Origin: Verrucomicrobiia bacterium
Lineage (GTDB): Bacteria; Verrucomicrobiota; Verrucomicrobiia; Verrucomicrobiales; Akkermansiaceae
Direction of reading: 5' to 3'
DNA: 64,000 bases
Assembly: GCA_030432565.1 (NCBI GenBank)
Contig: JAUIGV010000001.1
Coordinates: 1 to 64,000 of the forward strand
Position 1 is the stretch's first letter, and the number at the start of each line of letters is the position of its first letter. Shown one piece after another: positions 44,497 to 52,775 of the stretch. The notes below the pieces were generated by a model. That model was not told the DNA's origin. It saw nothing but the letters and a program-made list of their open reading frames with translations, and did not search any database. A program made the translations under genes and the position numbers.

Positions 44497-44512
44497 GCGT
44501 CTCTCGAGACGC
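44497..44512. repeat. Small perfect hairpin upstream of the pectate-lyase-like gene
   Basis: GCGTCT-CTCG-AGACGC, a 6-bp stem with tetraloop, about 40 bp before the ATG at 44551. It could be a REP-like element or a leader structure. Only one copy is seen here. Confidence 0.35.
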
Positions 44513-44550
44513 GTACTTGGCCTCGATTGCGATCGGCGCTATCATTGGAA

Positions 44551-45993
44551 ATGTTTTGTCCCTTTGTGATTGTATTTTCGAGTCTTCTGTTCCTGACGAG
44601 TTGTGATTCCGGGAACGAAGAAGAGGGCGATGCTCCTCAGGACGGGGCATCCGGAGCCGGGCTTGTGACCAAGGTCGGAACCAAGGAGGTCAAAGCCTTT
44701 CCCGGAGCGGAAGGGTTTGGCCGAATGGCGAAAGGGGGGCGGGGCGGAAGGGTCATTAAGGTGACAAATCTGAATGATGCCGGTGAGGGTTCGCTTCGGG
44801 AAGCGATCAACGCCGTGGGGCCGAGGACGCTGGTGTTTGAAGTCAGTGGGACGATCGTTTTGGAGTCGGGATTGCTCGTCAAAAACTCCTTCATCACGAT
44901 TGCCGGACAGACTGCCCCCGGGCAGGGGATTCAACTGCGGACCACACCAGCTGCCGATTTTGCGGCTGTCACGGTCGGCACCGGGGAGAATACCACGACT
45001 GATGTAATTATTCGTTATTTGAAAGTGAGACCCGGGCCAGGAAGGCAGGGAAGCGTAAATGGTGACGGGATCCAGATTTTGGGTGGTGAGAGAATAATCA
45101 TCGACCATTGCTCGATCGCTTGGGCGACGGATGAAGTTTTCAGCGGTTGGTTTGGGCCAAAAAATGTGACACTTCAGAATTCAATCGTAGCGGAAGGACT
45201 ATACGAGAGCATTCATCGGAAGGGGATTCATAGCATGGGAAATTTGATCGGCGACGATTGTCAAAGGTTTACCATTTATCGAAATTTGATGATCTCCAAT
45301 TCGCAAAGGAACCCGCTCATCAATGCGAAGAAGGGGCTCTTTGAGGTGGCTCAGAATGTCATTTACAATTGGCGCTACTATGGAGCGGTCTTCAGTTCCC
45401 AGGGAAGCGGCGATGACAGGGTCGAGGTGAATTTGACTCATAATTTTTTTAAAGCCGGTCCTGATACCCGGTTGAACCGATACGAGATTCAGATGGGCAA
45501 ATCCAATTTGACCCGGCTCTATTCAAAGGGGAATCTGTCCCCTCGAAGAACAAACCGGAGTCAAGACGAATGGATCGGCGTGGGCCTCAATGCATCGTTT
45601 GAAAAAGCCGCTCCAAAGGAGGGTTACCAGTCGTTGACAGCCTTCGAAAGCCCGCTCGCCGTCGAGAGAGTGGCGATTTCAGCCCAGGATGCTTATGAGG
45701 TCGTTTTGAAGAACGTTGGAGCAAGCTTTCCTTTTCGAGATGCTGTTGATCAACGCCTGATTAAGGATGTTATCAATGGGACCGGGGGAAGCGTAAATCA
45801 TCCGGATGAAGTCGGGGGTTGGCCCAAACTCAGTTCTTCGCCTCCGCTGCCCGATTTTGACGATGACGGCATGCCCGATGTTTGGGAAGAATCCCGCGGT
45901 TTGAATCCGTTGGTCAAAGATGGCGGCGAAGACAAGGACGCAAATGGTTACACGAATCTCGAAGATTACCTCAACCAGCTTATCAGTGGGTAA
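44551..45993 (+). CDS. Pectate lyase-like (PL1-type beta-helix) lipoprotein
   Basis: About 480 residues from 44551 (MFCPFVIVF), giving a lipoprotein signal with lipobox LTSC (Cys 18). The catalytic domain begins AFPGAEGFGRMAKGGRGG and VTNLNDAGEGSLREAI, the opening of PL1/pectate-lyase-like beta helices, continues through IIIDHCSIAWATDE and ends near residue 420. The C-terminus has a calcium-binding thrombospondin type-3-like repeat (DFDDDGMPDVWEESRGLNP, then DKDANGYTNLEDY). Probably surface-exposed and degrading pectin-like or other uronate polysaccharides. The longer frame from 44464 is rejected because it masks the signal. Confidence 0.87.
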   Translation: MFCPFVIVFSSLLFLTSCDSGNEEEGDAPQDGASGAGLVTKVGTKEVKAFPGAEGFGRMAKGGRGGRVIKVTNLNDAGEGSLREAINAVGPRTLVFEVSGTIVLESGLLVKNSFITIAGQTAPGQGIQLRTTPAADFAAVTVGTGENTTTDVIIRYLKVRPGPGRQGSVNGDGIQILGGERIIIDHCSIAWATDEVFSGWFGPKNVTLQNSIVAEGLYESIHRKGIHSMGNLIGDDCQRFTIYRNLMISNSQRNPLINAKKGLFEVAQNVIYNWRYYGAVFSSQGSGDDRVEVNLTHNFFKAGPDTRLNRYEIQMGKSNLTRLYSKGNLSPRRTNRSQDEWIGVGLNASFEKAAPKEGYQSLTAFESPLAVERVAISAQDAYEVVLKNVGASFPFRDAVDQRLIKDVINGTGGSVNHPDEVGGWPKLSSSPPLPDFDDDGMPDVWEESRGLNPLVKDGGEDKDANGYTNLEDYLNQLISG

Positions 45994-46063
45994 TTGACCC
46001 TTTGGACAAAAAAATTGAATCATTCTGACCGACTGATTGAAATTTGAGGTTAGACTGAGATCG

Positions 46064-47866
46064 ATGGCGGATCACAATTCCCACTATGATTTGAGCGACC
46101 GTGAATTGGCGGGGCGGGTTTGGTCCCGCCTTCGCCCCTACCGTAAACGGATTGGCTGGGCTCTCACCCTCCTCGTGTTTTCGGTTCCTTTCGTCAACTT
46201 CCATCCGCTTGTCTGGGGCTTTGTGGCAGATGCCCTCGTGGATCAAACGCTGACCCCCGGTCTGTTGGCCATCTGGCTTGCCGTAATGCTCGCGAGCTAT
46301 CTCGTCGGAATCGGTGCGGGGGCGGTGCAAAGTTATCTTCTTGAGAAAACCGGGCAGGCTTTTGTGAGGGATATTCGGGCCGAACTTTTTTCAAAATTCC
46401 AGGACCAGTCACTGGCGTATCACCGCGACCGTAGTACCGGAGAGCTTGTGACCCGCATCACCAGCGATGTTGATGCGATGGAACAATCCGTTCTACAGGG
46501 ATTAACGGCGCTGCTTGAGGAGATCGTCACCTTTATTGTGGTCGCTGGAATGGTTCTCTGGATCAGCCCGGTGGTGGGAGCGGCCTCCATTATCCCTCTG
46601 GCCTTTGCCTTTATTTTTATCCGCAAATACAATCGCAAAGTTAAATCTCTCTACGCAGGGGTCCGGCGGAAGCTCGGGAATATAGGATCTTTCGTACAAG
46701 ATCGTTTGGCCGGAATACTGGTTACCCAGTCATTTGGCCGCAGAGAGCAGGAGGTGAAGCAGTTTCAGGAGAATGCCGATCACTTCTACGATTCAAGTGT
46801 TAAGGCAAGTCGACTGCGAAATACCTACTTTCCGGTCGTTTCCGTGTTCGGCTTTATTAATAATCTGATAATGCTGGGCCTCGGAGCATGGCTCATCATG
46901 AATGACAGCGGCATGTTTTCGCTTGGTGCCCTTCTGGCTTATCGTGGTTTCTGGTGGCGCCTCCAGAGCCCCATTCGCACGATTGCCCAGACAAGCGACA
47001 TTCTTCAGCGGGCGAGGGCCGCTGCCACGCGTATTATGGAGCTTCTTGATGAACCGATTGCGATTGAAAATCAATCGGATGCCGGGGTGATGGAATGCGT
47101 GGATGGCGCGGTCGGTTTCAACGAGGTAACTTTCTCTTATTTGCCTGGAAAGCGGATCCTGAAAAAAGTGGATTTTTCAATCAAAGCCGGTGAGTTTGTG
47201 GCGGTGGCCGGCGGCAGTGGTTCGGGGAAAAGCACTCTTCTCAATTTGATTCCTCGTTTTTACGATGTTGAATCAGGTTCGGTTACGATTGATGGCGGTG
47301 ACATCCGTGCCGTCACCCTGGATTCGCTTCGTCAGCAAATCGGATACGTTGGTCAGGACCACTACCTCTTCGACGGTTCCATCCGGGAGAACCTGATCTA
47401 CGGGCATCCTTCCGCCGGTGAGGAAGATATGATCGCCGCTTCCAGAAAAGCCAATGCCCATGATTTTATCCTGTCTCTTCCGAACGGTTATGAAACGCAG
47501 GTTGGCCAGAATGGGGTGAAACTTTCGGGTGGTCAGCGACAGCGGCTCAGTCTGGCACGCGCTTTTCTCACCCGGCCGCGCATTCTTTTGCTCGATGAGC
47601 CCACCGCTTCCGTGGAGCCGGAAAGCGAGGCTTTGATCCACGATGCCATATTGAGGCGCACGCAGGAGGGAGGGGGGACCACCATTCTGGTGACCCATCG
47701 TATCGATCTTCTCCGCCACGCCCCGCGCATCCTGTTTTTGAATCGAGGGGAATTGGCCGCCGACGGGGATCATCGCGAATTGGTGAATAGCTGCCCTCCT
47801 TATGCCGAGGCATACCAGCGCTGGGAAATCGAAGAAGCGAATCTCCTGGCAGGTGTTGGAGAGTAG
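46064..47866 (+). CDS. ABC exporter half-transporter (MsbA/MDR type)
   Basis: About 600 residues. A six-helix transmembrane domain (residues ~30-330, with GLTALLEEIVTFIVVAGMVLW and YRGFWWRLQSPIRTIAQTSD) is fused to an ATPase domain: Walker A AGGSGSGKSTLL, Q-loop YVGQDHYLFDGSIREN, signature KLSGGQRQRLSLARA, Walker B RILLLDEPTASVEPES, and the H-loop VTHRIDLL. It works as a homodimer or with a partner, exporting lipids, drugs or peptides. The start at 46064 (MADHNSHY) is preferred; a codon at 46037 is also in frame. It resembles, but is not adjacent to, the exporter at the right edge. Confidence 0.92.
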   Translation: MADHNSHYDLSDRELAGRVWSRLRPYRKRIGWALTLLVFSVPFVNFHPLVWGFVADALVDQTLTPGLLAIWLAVMLASYLVGIGAGAVQSYLLEKTGQAFVRDIRAELFSKFQDQSLAYHRDRSTGELVTRITSDVDAMEQSVLQGLTALLEEIVTFIVVAGMVLWISPVVGAASIIPLAFAFIFIRKYNRKVKSLYAGVRRKLGNIGSFVQDRLAGILVTQSFGRREQEVKQFQENADHFYDSSVKASRLRNTYFPVVSVFGFINNLIMLGLGAWLIMNDSGMFSLGALLAYRGFWWRLQSPIRTIAQTSDILQRARAAATRIMELLDEPIAIENQSDAGVMECVDGAVGFNEVTFSYLPGKRILKKVDFSIKAGEFVAVAGGSGSGKSTLLNLIPRFYDVESGSVTIDGGDIRAVTLDSLRQQIGYVGQDHYLFDGSIRENLIYGHPSAGEEDMIAASRKANAHDFILSLPNGYETQVGQNGVKLSGGQRQRLSLARAFLTRPRILLLDEPTASVEPESEALIHDAILRRTQEGGGTTILVTHRIDLLRHAPRILFLNRGELAADGDHRELVNSCPPYAEAYQRWEIEEANLLAGVGE

Positions 47867-48080
47867 GGCGGGTGATGCCGCGCGGGACTACCACGATTGC
47901 GTGAGAACGCTCCTAATTTTGGCAAAGCATCCGAAATCTTGCCCGGCCGCAAAGAGCTCCATCCAACCACAAAGAGGACCCGTTGCTCTCTTTTGGGACT
48001 CGGATTTTCACAGACCTCTGTCTTTGTAAAAGTCCGTGCCGTTGATTCCTGATTGGTTGCCGTTTCCGAAAAGGCGCTGA

Positions 48081-49256
48081 TTGTTTGGGGTGAATTTTCC
48101 GAACACCAGAGATCAGGCCTTGGAGAGCCTCCGTGAATTTTCCAGCCGGGCCGGGCGCTATTCGAGAGATCGCAATCACGTCGTCCCGGGACATGGGAAT
48201 GTTTCCTGCTTGTCGGCGGCAATTCGACATCGGCTTCTGACCGAGTGGGAGGTGGCGGCCGCACCTTTGGCAAAGTATGCCCCGTCGACGGTCGAGAAAT
48301 TTACCCAGGAGGTTTATTGGCGGACTTACTGGAAAGGCTGGCTTTCGCTGCGGCCACAGGTTTGGACCAACTATCTTGAGGGGATTGAGGACCATCCTGA
48401 TGCTGAAATGATCCGGCAGGGCAAGGGGCCGGTGGCGGTGATGAATGATTTCGCGCGCGAACTGGTGGAGACGGGCTATCTTCACAACCACGCCCGGATG
48501 TGGTTTTCCGCATACTGGGTTCATGTCGCCCGATTGCCCTGGGAGCTTGGGGCGAAGTTTTTTCAGGACCATTTGCTGGATTTTGATCCGGCTGCGAACA
48601 CACTTTCCTGGCGCTGGGTGGCCGGATTACAAACACCCGGGAAAACGTATCTTCCGAGACGGAGCAATATCGAAAAATATCTGGCTTCGGAATTGCTCGA
48701 TGCAACGGGACTTGAATTGCTGGAGAATCCAACCGCGCTCGTGCCCCGGAATGTGGAGCGGCCCGAGGTGACGAGGGCGTCACTTCCCGAGGTGGAGATC
48801 CCGAAGGCCGGGAAGGTATTGTGGATTCATGAAGAGGATTTGAATCCGGAAAGCTCACCGTTGGGGGATTACCGGCCATCGAAGATTGTCGTGACGGGTG
48901 AGTTCGGCGGAAAGTCGAAGTTACAAAAGGAGTGGTTGGGAAAGGCCCTGAACGATGTGGCGGCACGTGCGGAAAAGCACTATGGCGCTTCGGTGGAGAG
49001 GGTGGATGACTTAATCGCTTGGGCCGAAGGAAATGGAGGGACAGAAGTCCTTGCGCTGCGTCCGGAGGTTGGGCCGCTTTATGATCGGTTAAATTCGTTG
49101 AATGAGGCTGGAGTGGAATTGAGCTTGGTGCTTCGCCCTGAGGATCGTTATTTGAGATCCTTTGCGAAGTCCGGTTTTTTTGGTTTTTGGAAGAAGCTGC
49201 AATCGAGGATGGCGTCGGGCGAGTTTCCTTTGTACGGGCAGCGGGAGTTGTTTTGA
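48081..49256 (+). CDS. Photolyase/cryptochrome-family protein with FAD domain first (apparently permuted)
   Basis: 391 residues. Residues ~30-230 are a photolyase FAD-binding domain: FTQEVYWRTYWKGWL, ELVETGYLHNHARMWF, LPWELGAKFFQDHLLDFDPA and NTLSWRWVAGLQTPGKTYLP, all recognisable family motifs. The alpha/beta antenna-type domain that normally precedes it is absent; instead residues ~245-391 look like it (KVLWIHEEDLNPESSPLGD, then VLALRPEVGPLYDRL, GVELSLVL and GFFGFWKKL). The order is therefore FAD domain then Rossmann-like domain. From memory, similar proteins occur in alphaproteobacteria as 'FAD-binding domain-containing protein'. Activity on DNA is unproven. The start is TTG 48081 or GTG 48090. 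Confidence 0.85.
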   Translation: MFGVNFPNTRDQALESLREFSSRAGRYSRDRNHVVPGHGNVSCLSAAIRHRLLTEWEVAAAPLAKYAPSTVEKFTQEVYWRTYWKGWLSLRPQVWTNYLEGIEDHPDAEMIRQGKGPVAVMNDFARELVETGYLHNHARMWFSAYWVHVARLPWELGAKFFQDHLLDFDPAANTLSWRWVAGLQTPGKTYLPRRSNIEKYLASELLDATGLELLENPTALVPRNVERPEVTRASLPEVEIPKAGKVLWIHEEDLNPESSPLGDYRPSKIVVTGEFGGKSKLQKEWLGKALNDVAARAEKHYGASVERVDDLIAWAEGNGGTEVLALRPEVGPLYDRLNSLNEAGVELSLVLRPEDRYLRSFAKSGFFGFWKKLQSRMASGEFPLYGQRELF

Positions 49257-49337
49257 GGGCCGGGGGGTGATGCCCGGTGTCTGGCCTGAAAGCTCGAAGT
49301 TCCTGTTGCTGGGGCTGACGCCCATGGTGCCCATTTG

Positions 49338-50222
49338 CTAGAACTCCCGGTCGAGGAGATAGTGGGCGATTTCTTCGAGACGTTTGCCTTTTCGCCCGAA
49401 GACGGCGAGAGCTTCGAGCGCTTTGCGGGTGAGACGGGCGGCTTCCTTTTTCGATTTGTCGAGTCCAAGGATGGACGGGTAGGTGGCCTTCTCGACGGCT
49501 TCATCTTTGCCGGCGGTTTTGCCAAGTTGTGCGGTCGACTGGGTGACATCGAGAATGTCATCGATGACCTGGAAGGCCAGTCCGAGATTGTAGCCGAAGG
49601 CGGTGAGGGCGTCGAGTTGGCGCGGGGTGGCGTTTGCGGTCATGCCGCCAAGACGAAGTGAGGTGGTCAGAAGCGCTGCGGTCTTGTTTTCGTGGATGCG
49701 AACGAGTTGGGCTTTTGAGAGTTCCTTGCCCTCGCCTTCGAGATCAAGCACCTGCCCGCCGATGAGTTTACGCGAGCCGCCGCAGATCGAAAATTCCAGC
49801 AGGATATCCTTGAGGTCGTATCGTTTGGTGGGAGGGGTTTCGGCGAGGATGGTGAATGCTTCAGTGAGGAGCGCGTCGCCAATAAGGACGGCCATGCCTT
49901 CTCCGTAAACCTTGTGGGAAGTGGGGCGCCCGCGGCGGAGGTCGTCGTCGTCCATACAGGGGAGGTCGTCGTGAACGAGCGAGTAGGTGTGCATGATTTC
50001 GACCGAACAGGCGGGCGGGAGGGCGTTTTTCATTTCGCCGCCGCAGGCTTCAGCGGCAGCAAGGGTAAGAATGGGACGGAGGCGCTTGCCGCCCGCAAAG
50101 ATGGAGTAGCGCATTCCCTGGTGCACGGTTTTGGGGCGGACGGTGACGCGGGGGAGAAATTGGTTCAGGGCGTCATCGACGAGAACTTGCTGGTCTTTGA
50201 GATAAGCTTTGAGATCGGACAC
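49338..50222 (-). CDS. Polyprenyl synthetase (farnesyl/geranylgeranyl diphosphate synthase type)
   Basis: 294 residues, typical of IspA-type short-chain trans-prenyltransferases. The first Asp-rich motif is VHDDLPCMDDDDLRRGRPTSHK and the second is FQVIDDILDV; GGKRLRP and the KTAALL segment also match. It condenses dimethylallyl/geranyl diphosphate with isopentenyl diphosphate to make C15 or C20 precursors for quinones, carotenoids or cell-wall lipid carriers. The amino acid before the first Asp-rich motif and the insertion within it fit the farnesyl/geranylgeranyl group. Divergent from the peroxiredoxin gene (77 bp). Confidence 0.93.
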   Translation of the reverse strand: MSDLKAYLKDQQVLVDDALNQFLPRVTVRPKTVHQGMRYSIFAGGKRLRPILTLAAAEACGGEMKNALPPACSVEIMHTYSLVHDDLPCMDDDDLRRGRPTSHKVYGEGMAVLIGDALLTEAFTILAETPPTKRYDLKDILLEFSICGGSRKLIGGQVLDLEGEGKELSKAQLVRIHENKTAALLTTSLRLGGMTANATPRQLDALTAFGYNLGLAFQVIDDILDVTQSTAQLGKTAGKDEAVEKATYPSILGLDKSKKEAARLTRKALEALAVFGRKGKRLEEIAHYLLDREF

Positions 50223-50299
50223 GGGGCGGATCCTAACAGGAAATCTGTTCAGGGAAACCGGTTATTGCGAACGGGCGGAAAGGAGTTAGTCTCAAGTCC

Positions 50300-50803
50300 A
50301 TGAAAATCAAGACCATGTTCCTGTCTTTGCTTTCCGGGTTTTCGCTCAATGCGGAGCCAATGAAAGTGGGCACAAAGCTTCCGGAACTCAAAGGGAAGAA
50401 TCAAGACGGCAAGGAAGTTGTCATCAAAGCAGCGGAAGGCCACCAGTGGCTCGTGATCTTTACTTATCCCAAGGCTCTGACCGGCGGATGAACGAGCCAG
50501 GCATGTTCGGTGCGGGACGCATTCGAGGAATTGGCCGGGAAAAAGGTGACGGTGTTTGGAATGTCCACGGACAAGCCGGAGACCCAGAAGAAATTCAAAG
50601 ACAAGAACAAGTTACCCTATGATTTAATCTCTGATCCGGGTGGTGAGATTGCCAAAAAACTTGGGATCGCAGTGAGAGGCGGGATGTTCACGGCCCGCCG
50701 CGCAATGCTTTTTAAGGATGGAAAGCTGGTCTGGCGGGATGACAAAGGTGCGACTTCGACGCAGGGGGCGGATGTTCTTAAGGCAATTGCCGCAGCCAAG
50801 TAG
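50300..50803 (+). CDS. Secreted peroxiredoxin, probable selenoprotein (UGA at codon 64)
   Basis: One frame of 168 codons interrupted only by TGA at 50489-50491. Upstream: signal peptide-like MKIKTMFLSLLSGFSLNAEP, then VGTKLPELKGKNQDGKEV and WLVIFTYPKALTGG. Downstream, in the same frame: TSQACSVRDAFEELA and FGMSTDKPETQKKFKDKN, then LISDPGGEIAKKLGI. This is a BCP/PrxQ-type peroxiredoxin. The family motif is T-P-G-C-T-x-x-x-C; here the peroxidatic Cys position is exactly the TGA, with the resolving Cys five residues later. Selenocysteine insertion is the simplest reading and a SECIS-like hairpin follows. The alternative is a nonsense mutation or sequencing error. Requires selABCD elsewhere in the genome. 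Confidence 0.85.
50506..50526 (+). promoter_or_regulatory. Candidate bacterial SECIS hairpin
   Basis: Stem GGTGCG/CGCATT (four Watson-Crick and two G-T pairs) with apical loop GGA (50515-50517); beyond one mismatch, two further outer pairs (T-G, T-A) are possible. The loop begins 24 nt after the UGA and has G at its first position, matching known bacterial SECIS rules (loop 16-37 nt downstream, G in first two loop positions). It lies inside the coding region as usual for bacteria. Confidence 0.6.
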
Positions 50804-50857
50804 CGCAGGCATCCTGCATCTGTGACCGCTGAAAGGAAACAAGCGGGAACGATGGTG

Positions 50858-51328
50858 CTAGGTTTTTTCCGCAAGACGACCTTCAAGCGCCTTCTTCAAA
50901 AGAGGGCGCTTTTTCGTGAGGATGGGCTTTAGGGAAAGGATGATCCCTGCGCTCTGGTCCTCGTTGAAATGGAGCTTGAGGGCGGTGAGTTCGTCGTCGA
51001 ATTCCGCGTCCTTGATTTGCGTCCAGTAAACCAAGTTCAGGTTCTTTCGTGGTTTGATGAGAGGAAAAATTTCCAGACCCAGGGGGGTGAGAATGAGGTA
51101 GGCGTGACGGGCACAGTGGGCGGAGACTTTGGTCAGAATGGCTGCGAGGACGAGAAACGGGAGTGCCATCCACCACGTGAAGGTGGGGTGGCCCATGAAC
51201 CATGTGAGCCCGATCAGGAGAAAGAAGGCAAATGAGACCGCGGCGATGACAATGAAACCCTGGGCCTGCCCGGCCCGGGTGAAGCGGAGTTCCTTGTGGG
51301 GTTCAGCGACTTCCTGGGGCGCGGCCAT
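50858..51328 (-). CDS. Small membrane protein with a PH-like cytoplasmic domain
   Basis: 156 residues. Two transmembrane helices (FIVIAAVSFAFFLLIGLTWF and WWMALPFLVLAAILTKVSA) are followed by a domain with AYLILTPLGLEIFPLI and VYWTQIKDAEFDDELTALKL, the pattern of bacterial PH-like (bPH) membrane proteins. Function unknown. It starts 3 bp after the YpfJ-type peptidase stop, so it is likely cotranscribed with that gene and fxsA. Confidence 0.72.
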   Translation of the reverse strand: MAAPQEVAEPHKELRFTRAGQAQGFIVIAAVSFAFFLLIGLTWFMGHPTFTWWMALPFLVLAAILTKVSAHCARHAYLILTPLGLEIFPLIKPRKNLNLVYWTQIKDAEFDDELTALKLHFNEDQSAGIILSLKPILTKKRPLLKKALEGRLAEKT

Positions 51329-51331
51329 AAG

Positions 51332-52207
51332 CTAGAGTTGGTTGTAGGGCATTGAAAAAGTGTCCCCTTGGTTGATATCTCCGGTGCGCAGTCCTCTGTT
51401 AAACCAGCGCATTCTTTGTTCTGAAGTGCCATGGTTGAAGGTCTCAGGCTGTACCCGTTGACCCGCGTTTTTTTGAAGGGTGTCGTCGCCGATGGCCTTC
51501 GCAGAGTTCATCGCTTCCTGAACGTCACCTGGTTCAAGGCGATTCTCGCCATGCTCGCGTCGATAATTTTCATTGTCATGGTGGGCCCAGACCCCTGCGT
51601 AGAAGTCAGCCTGAAGTTCCAGACGAACAGAGAGACGGTTGTACTCAATCTCGGAAATTCGTCCTTTTTTGCTGTGGACGAAGTCTGTCTTGCCCGTGAG
51701 TTTTTGAATATGGTGTCCTACTTCATGAGCAATGACGTAGGCGTAGGCGAAGTCTCCACCCCCGCCAAGTTCGCGGTCCATCTGATCAAAAAATGAAGTG
51801 TCGAGATAGACCGTTTCTTCAGCAGGAAGATAAAACGGCCCCATTCGTGAATCAGCAACACCACCGGTTTTCATACGTGTCATGCCATCGTAGTTCACGA
51901 GTTTCGGAATTCGATATTCGGACCCGGCTTCGCGGAAAATTTTGGTCCAGACATCTTCTGTTGAGCCTTTGATCTGCCGGACGAATTTGTCCATCGCCTC
52001 CTGCCGGGGAGTCAGAGGCTTCGCATCCCCTTGTTGGGACTGGCCCTGCCCCATTTGACTGAGGACCTTTTGAGGATCCTCATTGAACAAGAAAATGGCT
52101 ACAAGAGCCATCACGATGGCCCCGACTCCGCCACCCATGGCAGCCTTGCTCCTGCCTCCACGGCGACGCTCGACATTTGTGCTCTCTCTCTGATTATCCA
52201 GACGCAT
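51332..52207 (-). CDS. YpfJ-type neutral zinc metallopeptidase
   Basis: 291 residues. The start MRLDNQRESTNVERRRGG matches the conserved N-terminus of the YpfJ family, followed by one transmembrane helix (GGVGAIVMALVAIFLF). The zinc site is AHEVGHHIQ (residues 160-168). The later LELQADFYAGVWAHH carries the third ligand Glu/Asp, and GTSEQRMRWFNRGL closes the domain. A membrane-anchored metalloprotease acting in the periplasm; substrates are unknown. Lies between fxsA (25 bp upstream) and the PH-like protein (3 bp downstream). Confidence 0.93.
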   Translation of the reverse strand: MRLDNQRESTNVERRRGGRSKAAMGGGVGAIVMALVAIFLFNEDPQKVLSQMGQGQSQQGDAKPLTPRQEAMDKFVRQIKGSTEDVWTKIFREAGSEYRIPKLVNYDGMTRMKTGGVADSRMGPFYLPAEETVYLDTSFFDQMDRELGGGGDFAYAYVIAHEVGHHIQKLTGKTDFVHSKKGRISEIEYNRLSVRLELQADFYAGVWAHHDNENYRREHGENRLEPGDVQEAMNSAKAIGDDTLQKNAGQRVQPETFNHGTSEQRMRWFNRGLRTGDINQGDTFSMPYNQL

Positions 52208-52232
52208 GCCGGGGATTTTAAAGGGTGGGTGA

Positions 52233-52682
52233 TTAAACGTCGATCACGTTTCCGTCATCGAGTTTGGACTTGGGCCGTTCTTCCTGAGGATCCTGAGGCG
52301 GCATGCCGGGAGTGATGATTTGAATCTTACCTTTCAGGCGTTTGCCAAGGAATCCTGCCACGGCGGTGCGGACGGGCGGGACGAGGAGGAGGAAGCCCAC
52401 CGTGTCGGTAAGAAAGCCGGGGGTGATGAGGACCGCGCCGGCGAGGAGAATCATAAGTCCTTCCAGTGCTTCCTTGGCGGGCATTCGGCCTTCTGCGGTG
52501 GCTTGTTGAAATTTCCGCATGGCCCGGCGTCCCTGCGATTTGGTGAGGGCGGCTCCAAGGATGGCGGTGATGATGATGATCGCAATGGTGTTCTTCACGC
52601 CCAGTTCTTCTCCCAGAGTCAGGAAGAGGTAGAGCTCAGCCACCGGGACGAGGATAAATAGGAGAAGGAGTTTTCCAAACAC
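52233..52682 (-). CDS. FxsA family membrane protein
   Basis: 149 residues. FxsA signatures are visible: VPVAELYLFLTLGEELG, the long hydrophobic segment with ATLGAALTKSQGRRAMRKF-like pattern (AILGAALTKSQGRRAM), and LMILLAGAVLITPGFLTDTVGFLLLVPPVR. E. coli FxsA was named for relief of phage exclusion, but the general role is unknown. The C-terminal tail is Pro/Asp-rich and cytoplasmic. First gene of the FxsA-peptidase-PH-like run. Confidence 0.92.
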   Translation of the reverse strand: MFGKLLLLFILVPVAELYLFLTLGEELGVKNTIAIIIITAILGAALTKSQGRRAMRKFQQATAEGRMPAKEALEGLMILLAGAVLITPGFLTDTVGFLLLVPPVRTAVAGFLGKRLKGKIQIITPGMPPQDPQEERPKSKLDDGNVIDV

Positions 52683-52775
52683 GGTCTAGGAGAAGATAGA
52701 GAGGAGAGGAGACATTGCTACTTTTAAAACCCGGGAAAAAACCAAACTCTTTGGTTCTCCCATATGATTCCGCCC

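Noticed and set aside
50510-50803. Separate small gene starting at the GTG after the UGA
   Set aside because: It would lack the first third of the peroxiredoxin fold; the frame and motif alignment across the UGA favour one protein.
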